DNA from: a virus
Direction: 5' to 3' (one strand)
DNA length: 27,279 nt
IMG/VR virus record: IMGVR_UViG_3300017613_002316
Span: 1-27,279 of that record
A program made the translations under genes and the position numbers. Every line of letters starts with the position of its first letter. The stretch's first letter is position 1. Shown one piece after another: positions 8,223 through 14,576 of this stretch. The notes under the pieces were generated by a model that was not told the origin of the DNA, did not search any database, and saw only the letters and a program-made list of their open reading frames with translations.

Positions 8223-9031
8223 AAAAACCTCCTTACAACTTCATCGTTCCTGTTTAAAATCCTACCTTGTAAACCAAAAGAACACATATCATTAAATCTA
8301 TAAAAACTACCATCTTTTATTTTCTTTGGGTTTTCATATAAAATACCTTTATTATAAAACAGGCATTCATGAAATAACCGTGGATGTGGGTCAAACCAAG
8401 TATCAGCATGATAATACAAATACGTATCAAAATGCTCAAACATATTATCCAAATGTATTCTTGATTTATATATGATGGGTTTGTTAGGTAAAGCTGACTT
8501 TTTGAGAAAACTATAATCTTTGTTCCTGGGTGAGTTGACATAAACACCTTTCTCAACCTTTGTCAACATTTTGAACCTATGAAACAACATCTTCATTCTA
8601 TACTGGATGTCTTTCACCTGCCACGGCATTTCACCGTATAGTGTTATATCTTTAGAATTTATTTCATCGAATGTGTATTCTTCTTTATCAGTATGTTTTT
8701 CTTGAATGACTATTAGCTCTTTGGTATGAAGCAAGTCTCTTGTCTCTTTGATTGTTTCAAAATCCAACACAAGAACTCTATCGAAAACCTTCCGTGCTAA
8801 TTTGATTTTACTCAAACAAATAATGCTATCTTTATAACCCAAATCATCTAAATCATACCGGCTTTCTGCCAAGTTGATAAACATGTCTCGGACCATTTCA
8901 TTGCCATTTATGAGTACAAGTTGAATATCTGGATTATGCTCAAAAATAGCTAAGAAATATTCGATAGCATTTATTGTTGACCCCGTAATTTCTAACGGTT
9001 TATATATGTAAAACAACACCACATTTTTCAA
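8219..9031 (-). CDS. Putative glycosyltransferase (GT-B-like), paralogue 3
   Basis: The 270-residue protein starts with TTG preceded by AGGAAG at a 7-base gap. ITGSTINAIEYF (15-26) matches the acceptor-side loop of the paralogue at 5451-6323 (ISGSPINLLDF). The C-terminus FDTYLYYHAD (201-210), DPHPRLFHECLFYNKGILY (214-232) and KDGSFYRFND (239-248) matches the paralogue at 4486-5460. It therefore links the three proteins into one family. The glutamate in the RLFHEC block occupies the position of the donor-phosphate-contacting acid in GT-B enzymes. It is shorter than usual GT-B enzymes (about 350-400), so the N-terminal domain is compact. The gene overlaps the UXS-like gene by 4 bp (ATGA), suggesting linked production of donor and transferase. 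Confidence 0.58.
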   Translation of the reverse strand: MKNVVLFYIYKPLEITGSTINAIEYFLAIFEHNPDIQLVLINGNEMVRDMFINLAESRYDLDDLGYKDSIICLSKIKLARKVFDRVLVLDFETIKETRDLLHTKELIVIQEKHTDKEEYTFDEINSKDITLYGEMPWQVKDIQYRMKMLFHRFKMLTKVEKGVYVNSPRNKDYSFLKKSALPNKPIIYKSRIHLDNMFEHFDTYLYYHADTWFDPHPRLFHECLFYNKGILYENPKKIKDGSFYRFNDMCSFGLQGRILNRNDEVVRRFL

Positions 9032-9042
9032 ACTTTTTCTTC

Positions 9043-9621
9043 CTATTCAAAAATTTGAACAAACACTTTGAATCTTTCATCTATATCATCAACGCTGTTG
9101 AGTTTATGTAGATCGCTTTCAAAAGTTCTATACTGATTGTACCACCCAGATATGCTTTCAAGTTTATCCTTACTGTTCAATAACCTTTCTAACAAATCAA
9201 TGGTTTCAATATCACCTGCATCAATGATATCAAGATATTTGTGTCGCCTATTTTTATTTGTGATAACGAACCCCTTTTCAATAAGGTCTAAATTACAAAC
9301 CAAAAACTCATAAAGTTCAAACAATGAAACAGCATTCAACCGTGTTGATATATATTCCCTGCCTTTGTTTAATATTCGCTCTCTATGACTTGTTATAGGA
9401 TCATAGTCAACTATAATCAAATCTTCTTTGATTGGTTTTCCCGCAATGTCTTTGGGATACTGAATTTGTGCTGCATGAAGTTTATTTTTGACAAAAATAA
9501 ACAATGCTTTATCAACTTCGGCCACCATTTCGGGATCAACCACATAATCATCTGGCTGAATTGTGGTATCAGTGATTTCCCATACACTTCCTTTATCTTG
9601 AATTATCAATATATTTTTCAT
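9043..9621 (-). CDS. Hypothetical protein, unknown function
   Basis: I do not recognise this 192-residue protein. The start is well supported by GAGG 7 bases before the ATG. It begins MKNILIIQDKGSVWEI, like a Rossmann or receiver-type first strand, and its next strand-like stretches are ALFIFVKN (39-46) and DLIIVDYDP (67-75). The second half is largely helical and charged, with helices around YISTRLNAVSLFELYEFLV and ETIDLLERLLNSKDKL. There is no signal peptide, transmembrane segment or metal motif. It lies between the split S74 chaperone gene and the first glycosyltransferase-like gene, at the junction of the fibre and decoration blocks. It could be a chaperone or a divergent nucleotide-sugar protein, but nothing decisive is visible. 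Confidence 0.6.
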   Translation of the reverse strand: MKNILIIQDKGSVWEITDTTIQPDDYVVDPEMVAEVDKALFIFVKNKLHAAQIQYPKDIAGKPIKEDLIIVDYDPITSHRERILNKGREYISTRLNAVSLFELYEFLVCNLDLIEKGFVITNKNRRHKYLDIIDAGDIETIDLLERLLNSKDKLESISGWYNQYRTFESDLHKLNSVDDIDERFKVFVQIFE

Positions 9622-9636
9622 TTCTTTTCCTCACTC

Positions 9637-9948
9637 CTATTTCGGATAGTTACTTTTATGTATTTCTGAAATACAATTCTTATATAATCTGGCGTTTTCC
9701 TGTTCCAGTTTATCAACCTTTTCTTCCAATTCTTGAATAGATTTTATCAATGGGCCGATGAACTCATTTGTGTTTATGGCATAGAAACCATTTCTCATTA
9801 CCACAAAAGCATATTTTTCTTTGTCGGCAACTTCGTTTACATCTTGTGCTACAAGTCCAACATGCTCTTTACCGTCAGACAATGGACCGGATTTATATCT
9901 CCAGGTGCATATCTTCAACTTTTTGATGAACTCTAAACCAAAATCCAT
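9637..9948 (-). CDS. S74-type intramolecular chaperone, C-terminal part as a separate gene
   Basis: The 103 residues are the main body of a peptidase S74/endosialidase-type chaperone domain. FGLEFIKKLKICTWRYK (3-19) and HVGLVAQDVNEV (29-40) are hallmark blocks, followed by FYAINTNEFIGPLIKSI (56-71) and a terminal coiled coil (ELEEKVDKLEQENARL, 73-88). Such domains fold and trimerise tail fibres or spikes and are then released by self-cleavage. The conserved first motif SDRRLK, which carries the cleavage-site serine, is missing here and instead ends the preceding gene in the same reading frame. Only a TAA stop and four codons separate the two. The ATG has a strong Shine-Dalgarno match that overlaps the stop (TAAGGAG, 8 bases from the ATG). 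It is therefore probably made as a separate, trans-acting chaperone. Confidence 0.88.
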   Translation of the reverse strand: MDFGLEFIKKLKICTWRYKSGPLSDGKEHVGLVAQDVNEVADKEKYAFVVMRNGFYAINTNEFIGPLIKSIQELEEKVDKLEQENARLYKNCISEIHKSNYPK

Positions 9949-9963
9949 AACAAATTCTCCTTA
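9949..9963 (-). promoter_or_regulatory. Stop codon overlapping a Shine-Dalgarno site inside a split S74 domain
   Basis: On the minus strand the TAA ending the Cys-rich gene runs directly into GGAG, giving TAAGGAG, a full match to the anti-Shine-Dalgarno sequence of 16S rRNA. Eight bases later comes the ATG of the chaperone gene, in the same frame as the gene before it. The segment both stops one reading and restarts the next, so it decides that the S74 domain is made as two chains, or as a fusion if TAA is read through. Confidence 0.75.
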
Positions 9964-10518
9964 CAAATATTTTATATCGGTTTTCAATCGCCTATCTGAA
10001 TAATTACAGTTACAAGTACACGCATAATTACAGTTACATGTGCAATAATTACAGTTACAAGTACATGCATAATTACAATCGCAAAGACACTCGGTTCTTA
10101 ATATATTCACTTGATCACGCATTTCGTTTATTGTATTAACTAAAATCGGTGCCCCTGCTGACATATATTGAGTGGTTGACCATGTTGGCGACCACGCATC
10201 ACATTCATCAAGACCTTCCACAAACATTGTCCAATCAGAAGAATATATAATATCTTCTGTGGTTTTGGGTCCTGCCTCTGCATACCACGCATCCCAGCCG
10301 GATGGTTTTGATGCACCACGTCTGCCTATCTCATAATTTATATACCACGCTAAATAATAGTAATGATAGTTTTCTTCAACAGGATCATCTGTATTTATTG
10401 TATGACCATTACAATAACCCTGTGCTGCACTATATGAACTTCGCCACGAAACCGGGCTCAATGGTGGGTCATATCCTGGATGTGATGGGCAAGAATTTGA
10501 ATGTCCTCCGCAAGCCAT
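9961..10518 (-). CDS. Cys-rich tail fibre/appendage protein ending in the S74 start motif
   Basis: The 185-residue protein starts from an ATG with AGGAGG 9 bases upstream. Residues 1-140 are rich in W, Y and G, with IGRRGASKP near 64-72 and ILVNTINEMRDQVNILRTEC (125-144), a helical stretch like those before fibre trimerisation regions. Residues 144-173 hold 12 cysteines in tandem CxCxCNY units. The last residues, SDRRLKTDIKYL (174-185), are the first motif of an S74 chaperone, where S174 corresponds to the self-cleavage serine. The rest of that domain is the next gene in the same frame. The protein is most likely a fibre or appendage tip. The cysteines could bind metal or be crosslinked; the two SPASM radical SAM enzymes encoded just upstream make enzymatic modification conceivable, but this is inference. 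Confidence 0.8.
   Translation of the reverse strand: MACGGHSNSCPSHPGYDPPLSPVSWRSSYSAAQGYCNGHTINTDDPVEENYHYYYLAWYINYEIGRRGASKPSGWDAWYAEAGPKTTEDIIYSSDWTMFVEGLDECDAWSPTWSTTQYMSAGAPILVNTINEMRDQVNILRTECLCDCNYACTCNCNYCTCNCNYACTCNCNYSDRRLKTDIKYL
10000..10092 (-). repeat. In-gene tandem repeat encoding CxCxCNY units
   Basis: Four imperfect copies of 24, 21, 24 and 24 bases lie head to tail, each starting ATAATTACA on the plus strand (at 10000, 10024, 10045 and 10069). All lengths are multiples of three, so copy-number change keeps the frame. The first three copies are nearly identical and the fourth has diverged. They encode residues 143-173 of the Cys-rich protein, three cysteines per unit. The pattern suggests growth by slippage or unequal recombination under selection for the protein repeat. 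Confidence 0.9.
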
Positions 10519-10521
10519 TTA

Positions 10522-11685
10522 TCAAGTCCTCCTAAGTAAATCTAATCCTTTCTTTACCATATCATTGATATGATAAAACTTGCAAAGATTAGGTTGATTT
10601 GTATAATCTCGCCACTTATCTAAATATTTTTCCTTTTTGCTACGTTCATATTTGGCATGATTACATCTTAGACAAAACTCAACATCACAATCATGACACC
10701 AGCCTTCATCATCAATATCCTTACCAAAATATTTACTTGCCTTTTCAAGTTCTTCAATTATACTATCATTATTTATATTTCCGATAAGATGTTTTTCCTT
10801 ACCGTCACCATATAGGCAACCGTGGCAAGTGTAAATCTGTTCATCTGTATCAACCGCAACCATGTGTTGCCCGGAGACACATATGGCACGGTTAGGTATA
10901 AACCATTTGAAAAAAGTTAGATATTGAGGCAAGTCTGCTGATTTTATCTTCACCAAAGAGTTAATATATGGTGTTTTTAATTCTTCTGCTGCTATCTTCA
11001 CCAAAGACACTTCTAATGCCTCACAATATTGAAGCATTTCATCTTTACTATATCGTTCTGATGAATAATAATCAATGGTAGGGAAGTAATTTACATTCTT
11101 ATAGAAACCGGTTGATGTAAGCTCACTGGCTAACCTTTTTATATCCATATAGGCATCATACATGTGTTTGAATGCTTCTGCCCTGATCGTTGACTTGATA
11201 ACATATGGTATCCTGTTTACATCTAACCATTTTATACTTTCAATAACTTCCTTTGAAGTCAACTTACCGGAAGCACGTCTATACATATCATGAATAGGCG
11301 CACCATCATAGGAAATCTGGATACATACTTTTGGATGCACACCAACCATTTCATCTTTATAAGCAATCAATGCCTCTTTCAAATAACCATGTAAATCATA
11401 TCCATTACTGAATATGAAAAATCTTATGGGCTGAAAACAATTTAGTTCATCTATGAGATTTACAATTTCTGCTGCTTTGATTGTCGGCTCACCGCCCCAA
11501 AAATTTATACATAACAAATCATAATTATCTTTGAAAAAAGATGAATCCAATAACTTATCTATAAATTTCTTGAAGTTATCATATTCGGTGAACTCTTTCT
11601 TACCTTTTGCATCAGTAAAGCAATAAGAACATTGAAACTGACACTCTCTTGTAACATTCAAATCAACATGGTATTCTCTATCCAT
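10522..11685 (-). CDS. Radical SAM/SPASM-like enzyme (anaerobic maturase-like)
   Basis: The 387-residue protein has CX3CX2C at C15, C19 and C22 (TRECQFQCSYCF) and WGGEPTIK (63-70) for SAM binding. IFSNGYDL (91-98) and QISYDGAP (123-130) are the following barrel strands. The C-terminus resembles a SPASM domain: C269, C287 and C290 around the hairpin VAVDTDEQIYTCHGC, then C330, C333, C338, C341 (CHDCDVEFCLRC) and a late C368. The canonical CX9-15GX4C glycine is replaced by glutamate and the second half reads CX2CX4CX2C, so it is a variant with probably two auxiliary clusters. Relatives include sulfatase-maturing enzymes and peptide thioether or C-C crosslinking maturases. GAGAGG lies before the ATG. 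It sits directly upstream of the Cys-rich fibre gene, and the TTAGGAGG of that gene lies within this gene's end. Confidence 0.9.
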   Translation of the reverse strand: MDREYHVDLNVTRECQFQCSYCFTDAKGKKEFTEYDNFKKFIDKLLDSSFFKDNYDLLCINFWGGEPTIKAAEIVNLIDELNCFQPIRFFIFSNGYDLHGYLKEALIAYKDEMVGVHPKVCIQISYDGAPIHDMYRRASGKLTSKEVIESIKWLDVNRIPYVIKSTIRAEAFKHMYDAYMDIKRLASELTSTGFYKNVNYFPTIDYYSSERYSKDEMLQYCEALEVSLVKIAAEELKTPYINSLVKIKSADLPQYLTFFKWFIPNRAICVSGQHMVAVDTDEQIYTCHGCLYGDGKEKHLIGNINNDSIIEELEKASKYFGKDIDDEGWCHDCDVEFCLRCNHAKYERSKKEKYLDKWRDYTNQPNLCKFYHINDMVKKGLDLLRRT

Positions 11686-11983
11686 TGATTTCCTCTCTTA
11701 TTTTCTCTGCCATTGCTTCAACTTCTTCTGACACATTTGAATCATGAATTGTCTGCGGTGAATGCATACTTCCCGCATCCTCTGGAATAAACAAGTCAGC
11801 TATAAGCCCTTTTGCTATTATCAAACAAACATTACTTGCCATAATGTCAACCTCTTTCAAATCCATTGAAATATTGAACAGACTTTGAGCGCACCTGTGC
11901 CTTATGAGTTTTTCCTGATCGCTGGTTCCTGCTTCACATTCACATTCAATTTTACTTGCCATTACTTCGATTCCTTCTGTCAT
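11678..11983 (-). CDS. Small protein between two radical SAM/SPASM genes, unknown function
   Basis: I do not recognise this 101-residue acidic, mostly helical protein. It has four cysteines: C14 and C16 as CEC, C31 and C53. Two short look-alike segments occur, EVMASK (6-11) and DIMASN (46-51). The C-terminus SEEVEAMAEKIREEING is a charged helix. The start is sound, with AAGGAG 6 bases before the ATG. It overlaps the upstream SPASM gene by 4 bp (ATGA) and the downstream one by 8 bp, so the three are tightly coupled. Such placement is typical of either a maturase substrate or an accessory binding partner. No classical leader/core split, repeat core or RiPP recognition element can be seen, so neither role is established. 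Confidence 0.72.
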   Translation of the reverse strand: MTEGIEVMASKIECECEAGTSDQEKLIRHRCAQSLFNISMDLKEVDIMASNVCLIIAKGLIADLFIPEDAGSMHSPQTIHDSNVSEEVEAMAEKIREEING

Positions 11984-13086
11984 GGTAATCTCCTTATTAA
12001 ATTGTTCATAATTTTTTTGAAGGTTGGATCATCCTTCAATTCTTCCACTATTCTAAACGCCTGTTCATAAGACGCTAAATACAATTCACAAATGCTTTTC
12101 AATGGGCCACCATTTTTGTTCAACTGTGAATAGGTACATCCAGCATTACAATACTTATATAACACACACTCTCTACATTCTTCAAATGTTCGTGGGTCTG
12201 TGAGATTTCTGTTATTGAGCTTGCTATGACCAGCAAAATTCCATTCAACCATAATATCTTCTGCAAAAGAATCAAATATTTCATCCTCTCCGGCTGAACC
12301 AAATCGGGCACACGGATATGCTTTACCATCTGGCATAAAACCCAAACCGTGAACCCCGGCGAAACATCCGAATGAGCGTTTGCTAAACCTTTCGGCTGCT
12401 AATGTATCTAAAATATTCAGGGCAAAAATACCTGGCATAGTCTCAATACCATCTTTGATATATTTAATAACCTGATCCGCAAGCTCTTTGATTTCAAATT
12501 GAAATACGGCAATTTCTAATGGCTCCCAAACATCATCTCTGACGAGTGTAAAATCAGGATTCATCATACCGAATTCTTCCACAAACCACTTGTAATTTCG
12601 TTTGATACTGATATCTCTGTGAGATTGTGGTGGTATCATTACCTTACATGTGTCCACACCCATATCTTTGACAATATTCATGTATCTGATTGTCTCACCG
12701 CCTTTTTGCATGGCACGTTCACCGAATTTATCCTCTTGCCATAATCCATCAAAGGATAATGAGATATTAACATTGTATTTTCTAAGTGTGTGGATCATCT
12801 CCTGTGTGATTTTCAGGCCATTGGTAGGCAGCGTGACACCTTGACATTTGGGGTCAGCATCAACTATTGGTAGGATATATTCTATGAGGCCCCAATTCAA
12901 AAGAGGCTCACCGCCGAACAAAGTTGTGGTGAACCTCTCCTCTCCATATGCATCCATAATTCTGGGCAAAGCAGCATAATGAGCATCGAAAACCTCTTTA
13001 GTCATATGCTTACTTTTGTTTATCATATAACAATATTCACAATGTAAGTTACATTTTTCTGTAACAACAACTTCAAATTGAAACAT
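11980..13086 (-). CDS. Radical SAM/SPASM maturase-like enzyme
   Basis: The 368-residue protein has CX3CX2C at C12, C16 and C19 (TEKCNLHCEYCY), FGGEPLL (57-63), LPTNG (86-90) and SFDG (111-114). Its SPASM domain is canonical. C241, G254 and C259 form CX12GX4C (hairpin MPDGKAYPC), and C304, C307, C313 and C317 form CX2CX5CX3C (CRECVLYKYCNAGC). C333 closes the set, so two auxiliary [4Fe-4S] clusters are expected. This architecture is known from anaerobic sulfatase-maturing enzymes and ribosomal-peptide maturases that modify cysteine, serine or other side chains in protein substrates. AAAGGAG 5 bases before the ATG gives strong initiation. It is a distant paralogue of the enzyme at 10522-11685. 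A protein substrate is expected from the family; which one is unknown. Confidence 0.92.
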   Translation of the reverse strand: MFQFEVVVTEKCNLHCEYCYMINKSKHMTKEVFDAHYAALPRIMDAYGEERFTTTLFGGEPLLNWGLIEYILPIVDADPKCQGVTLPTNGLKITQEMIHTLRKYNVNISLSFDGLWQEDKFGERAMQKGGETIRYMNIVKDMGVDTCKVMIPPQSHRDISIKRNYKWFVEEFGMMNPDFTLVRDDVWEPLEIAVFQFEIKELADQVIKYIKDGIETMPGIFALNILDTLAAERFSKRSFGCFAGVHGLGFMPDGKAYPCARFGSAGEDEIFDSFAEDIMVEWNFAGHSKLNNRNLTDPRTFEECRECVLYKYCNAGCTYSQLNKNGGPLKSICELYLASYEQAFRIVEELKDDPTFKKIMNNLIRRLP

Positions 13087-13097
13087 TTTTTACTCCT

Positions 13098-13778
13098 TTA
13101 TTTGATTATACAATCAACAAGTTTTTCGTATGGTGACGGATTAGTTTCAAGCGCAACCGCTACCTTGTAAATAAGTTCTTCATGGTTATCTGCCTTGCCA
13201 CAACCATTTGTAGTTGCAACAATAATATCTCTTTTGTTGACAGGGCCAATGATCCTGATAGGCACACGGCCAACGAGGCCAACCAACTGACCTTCTGCAT
13301 TTTGATTCATTACAAACCCTGGTTTTTCAGACACAACACCAACAAAACAATCAGTCAAACCTGATGTCTTTGTCAAATCAAATTCTTCCTCATAAGCTAC
13401 TTCAAGAATTGTGCCAATTGGAAATTCTTCTCTTGTTGTGTATTTTTCTGCCAGGTCTGCATATGTAGCTGTTGTAACTGTACCTGTAAATGTTGTTCCA
13501 GTAATTTCCAGCCATTTATAACTGCCACTGCCAAGACTATGTGTATCATCTGTCCCTGGAAGAAAATTACCTGCTATGCTTTGATTGGTGTTATTCAACA
13601 GAAAGGTTGAAGCATCTCCGTAAGCCGCTTCTTCCCAATCAGAACTTTTTCCAATATGAATTTTATAAGTATCTTGAGCATATATTATCCGACCTTCATC
13701 TCCTGTGGCCCATACCGGTTTCGTTGATAATTTTTCAGCCCAAAATTTACCCTTCAGTTCTATTTCTTGATATTCCAT
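13098..13778 (-). CDS. Tail fibre-like protein with shared N-terminal docking module
   Basis: The 226-residue protein is modular. Residues 1-52 (GKFWAEK, then DEGRIIYAQDTYKIHIGKSSDWEE) match the N-termini of the three tip proteins at 14577-16161, so this segment is probably a common docking module. GTDDTHSLGSGSYKWLEITGTTFTGT (75-100) is the loop repeat common in phage fibres ahead of chaperone or tip domains. YADLAEKYTTREEFPIGTIL (106-125) and LVGLVGRVPIRIIGPVNKRDIIV (165-187) form a β-rich module frequent in structural proteins of T4-like phages. No catalytic residues are claimed. The ATG follows GAAGGAGG closely, and the gene overlaps the 13747-14103 gene by 32 bp. It is probably a fibre or connector subunit. 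Confidence 0.72.
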   Translation of the reverse strand: MEYQEIELKGKFWAEKLSTKPVWATGDEGRIIYAQDTYKIHIGKSSDWEEAAYGDASTFLLNNTNQSIAGNFLPGTDDTHSLGSGSYKWLEITGTTFTGTVTTATYADLAEKYTTREEFPIGTILEVAYEEEFDLTKTSGLTDCFVGVVSEKPGFVMNQNAEGQLVGLVGRVPIRIIGPVNKRDIIVATTNGCGKADNHEELIYKVAVALETNPSPYEKLVDCIIK

Positions 13779-14103
13779 CCTCCTTCCCTACCTCCAATAA
13801 TTCAATTTCTTCATGTATTTCAGATGGTAATTGAAATTTTTCATTCAATGCTTGAAATACTTTACCCATATTTTTCACAACCTTATTTCGCATGTCGTAT
13901 GCTGCATAAGTACCATGTAATGTTTCGCTAATTCCCAAAGACAATAACTGTGGTAACATCTGGAAACCACAACCCTTCTCAATCTTTTTTTCATTAGTTA
14001 CATCATGTGTCATTAGCATTTCCCACCACATCGGGCAACCATTGGGTTGTTCCGCCGTTTCTGGACATTTTTTACAGTTCCACGCATTTTTGAATTTTAA
14101 CAT
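13747..14103 (-). CDS. Small protein with four-Cys motif, unknown function
   Basis: The 118-residue protein carries C10, C13, C23 and C45 in NCKKCPE, GCPMWWE and GCGFQMLP, a pattern that fits binding of one zinc ion or an iron-sulfur cluster. The rest (PQLLSLGISETLHGTYAAYDMRNKV) is helical and ends in an acidic tail. TAGGAG 5 bases before the ATG supports the start. It lies between fibre-type genes and a P-loop-like gene, so a role in fibre assembly or in regulation of this segment is possible. I recognise no family with certainty. Confidence 0.62.
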   Translation of the reverse strand: MLKFKNAWNCKKCPETAEQPNGCPMWWEMLMTHDVTNEKKIEKGCGFQMLPQLLSLGISETLHGTYAAYDMRNKVVKNMGKVFQALNEKFQLPSEIHEEIELLEVGKEDGISRNRTEG

Positions 14104-14111
14104 TTTTACTC

Positions 14112-14528
14112 CTAATTTATAGCTGCTCTCAATTTATCAAGAGCTTTGAATGTTTTACCTGATAAATTTATTCGACCTTTCTCCCTATTTTTTGCTTTTT
14201 CTACATAATCAATCATAGGATGCCATTCTCCAGCAGGAAAAGTATATTTTGTCCTGTCTTCTTTATATTCTGTAGAATACTGCATACAATAAATAATATC
14301 AAATTCAGGAGTATAATCTTCATCACTTGAGATAGCATAAACAAATGGACATTCAACCTCATTTTCACCAAAAGAATAAAAACTTACATCTGTGAATTTT
14401 TTCTTCAAGGTTCTGAATAATGTTGCTTTACCTTCACCATAGGGTCCATATAACAACACCCTTGGATATTTTTCCATCAACTTACTCAAATAAAATATAT
14501 GTAATCTAAATTCATCTTTTACTGCCAT
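14112..14528 (-). CDS. Small protein with Walker A-like motif, unknown function
   Basis: The 138-residue protein has LLYGPYGEGKATLFRTL (25-41), in which GPYGEGKAT fits the GxxxxGKxT/S nucleotide-binding loop and follows a hydrophobic strand. FDIIYCM near residue 80 could be a weak second strand, but it lacks the DE of a clear Walker B motif. At this length it would be a minimal or degenerate P-loop protein, so ATP or GTP hydrolysis is unproven. GGAG lies 7 bases before the ATG. A promoter-like sequence spans the gap upstream of it. Its neighbours are fibre genes, which is odd for an NTPase; it may be a small inserted accessory gene. Confidence 0.6.
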   Translation of the reverse strand: MAVKDEFRLHIFYLSKLMEKYPRVLLYGPYGEGKATLFRTLKKKFTDVSFYSFGENEVECPFVYAISSDEDYTPEFDIIYCMQYSTEYKEDRTKYTFPAGEWHPMIDYVEKAKNREKGRINLSGKTFKALDKLRAAIN

Positions 14529-14539
14529 TATTTTTCTCC

Positions 14540-14568
14540 ATTATACCATTTTTTGCTAAAAATGTAAA
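14540..14568 (-). promoter_or_regulatory. Sigma70-like promoter candidate inside the fibre operon
   Basis: On the minus strand TTTACA (14568-14563) and TATAAT (14545-14540) are separated by exactly 17 bases, five of six and six of six matches to the sigma70 consensus. It lies in one of the few intergenic gaps (14529-14576). The spacer contains a 7-bp inverted repeat (CATTTTT, loop AGCA, AAAAATG). The predicted start of transcription, near 14533, falls after the Shine-Dalgarno site of the 14112-14528 gene, which would make that message nearly leaderless. The region is very AT-rich, so a chance match is possible. Confidence 0.4.
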
Positions 14569-14576
14569 TTATTTTA

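Noticed and set aside
8317-8556. Second minus-strand frame inside the glycosyltransferase-like gene at 8219-9031
   Set aside because: It is a shifted frame within a gene with clear paralogues and shows no motif of its own.
9961-9963. TAA reassigned to an amino acid (alternative genetic code)
   Set aside because: Many other genes here, such as the gp53-, hub- and gp6-like ones, end at TAA with a new start right after, and TAG and TGA are also used as stops, so general recoding is not supported. Local read-through remains open.
10000-10092. CRISPR-like short regular repeats
   Set aside because: The units are contiguous with no spacers, are multiples of three, and encode an in-frame Cys-rich protein repeat.
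13098-13778. Self-cleaving chaperone (peptidase G2 or S74) domain in this fibre protein
   Set aside because: The GRVP...GPV...KRDI block is also found in non-cleaving structural proteins, and neither the SDxRLK nor the GLVAQDV motif is present.
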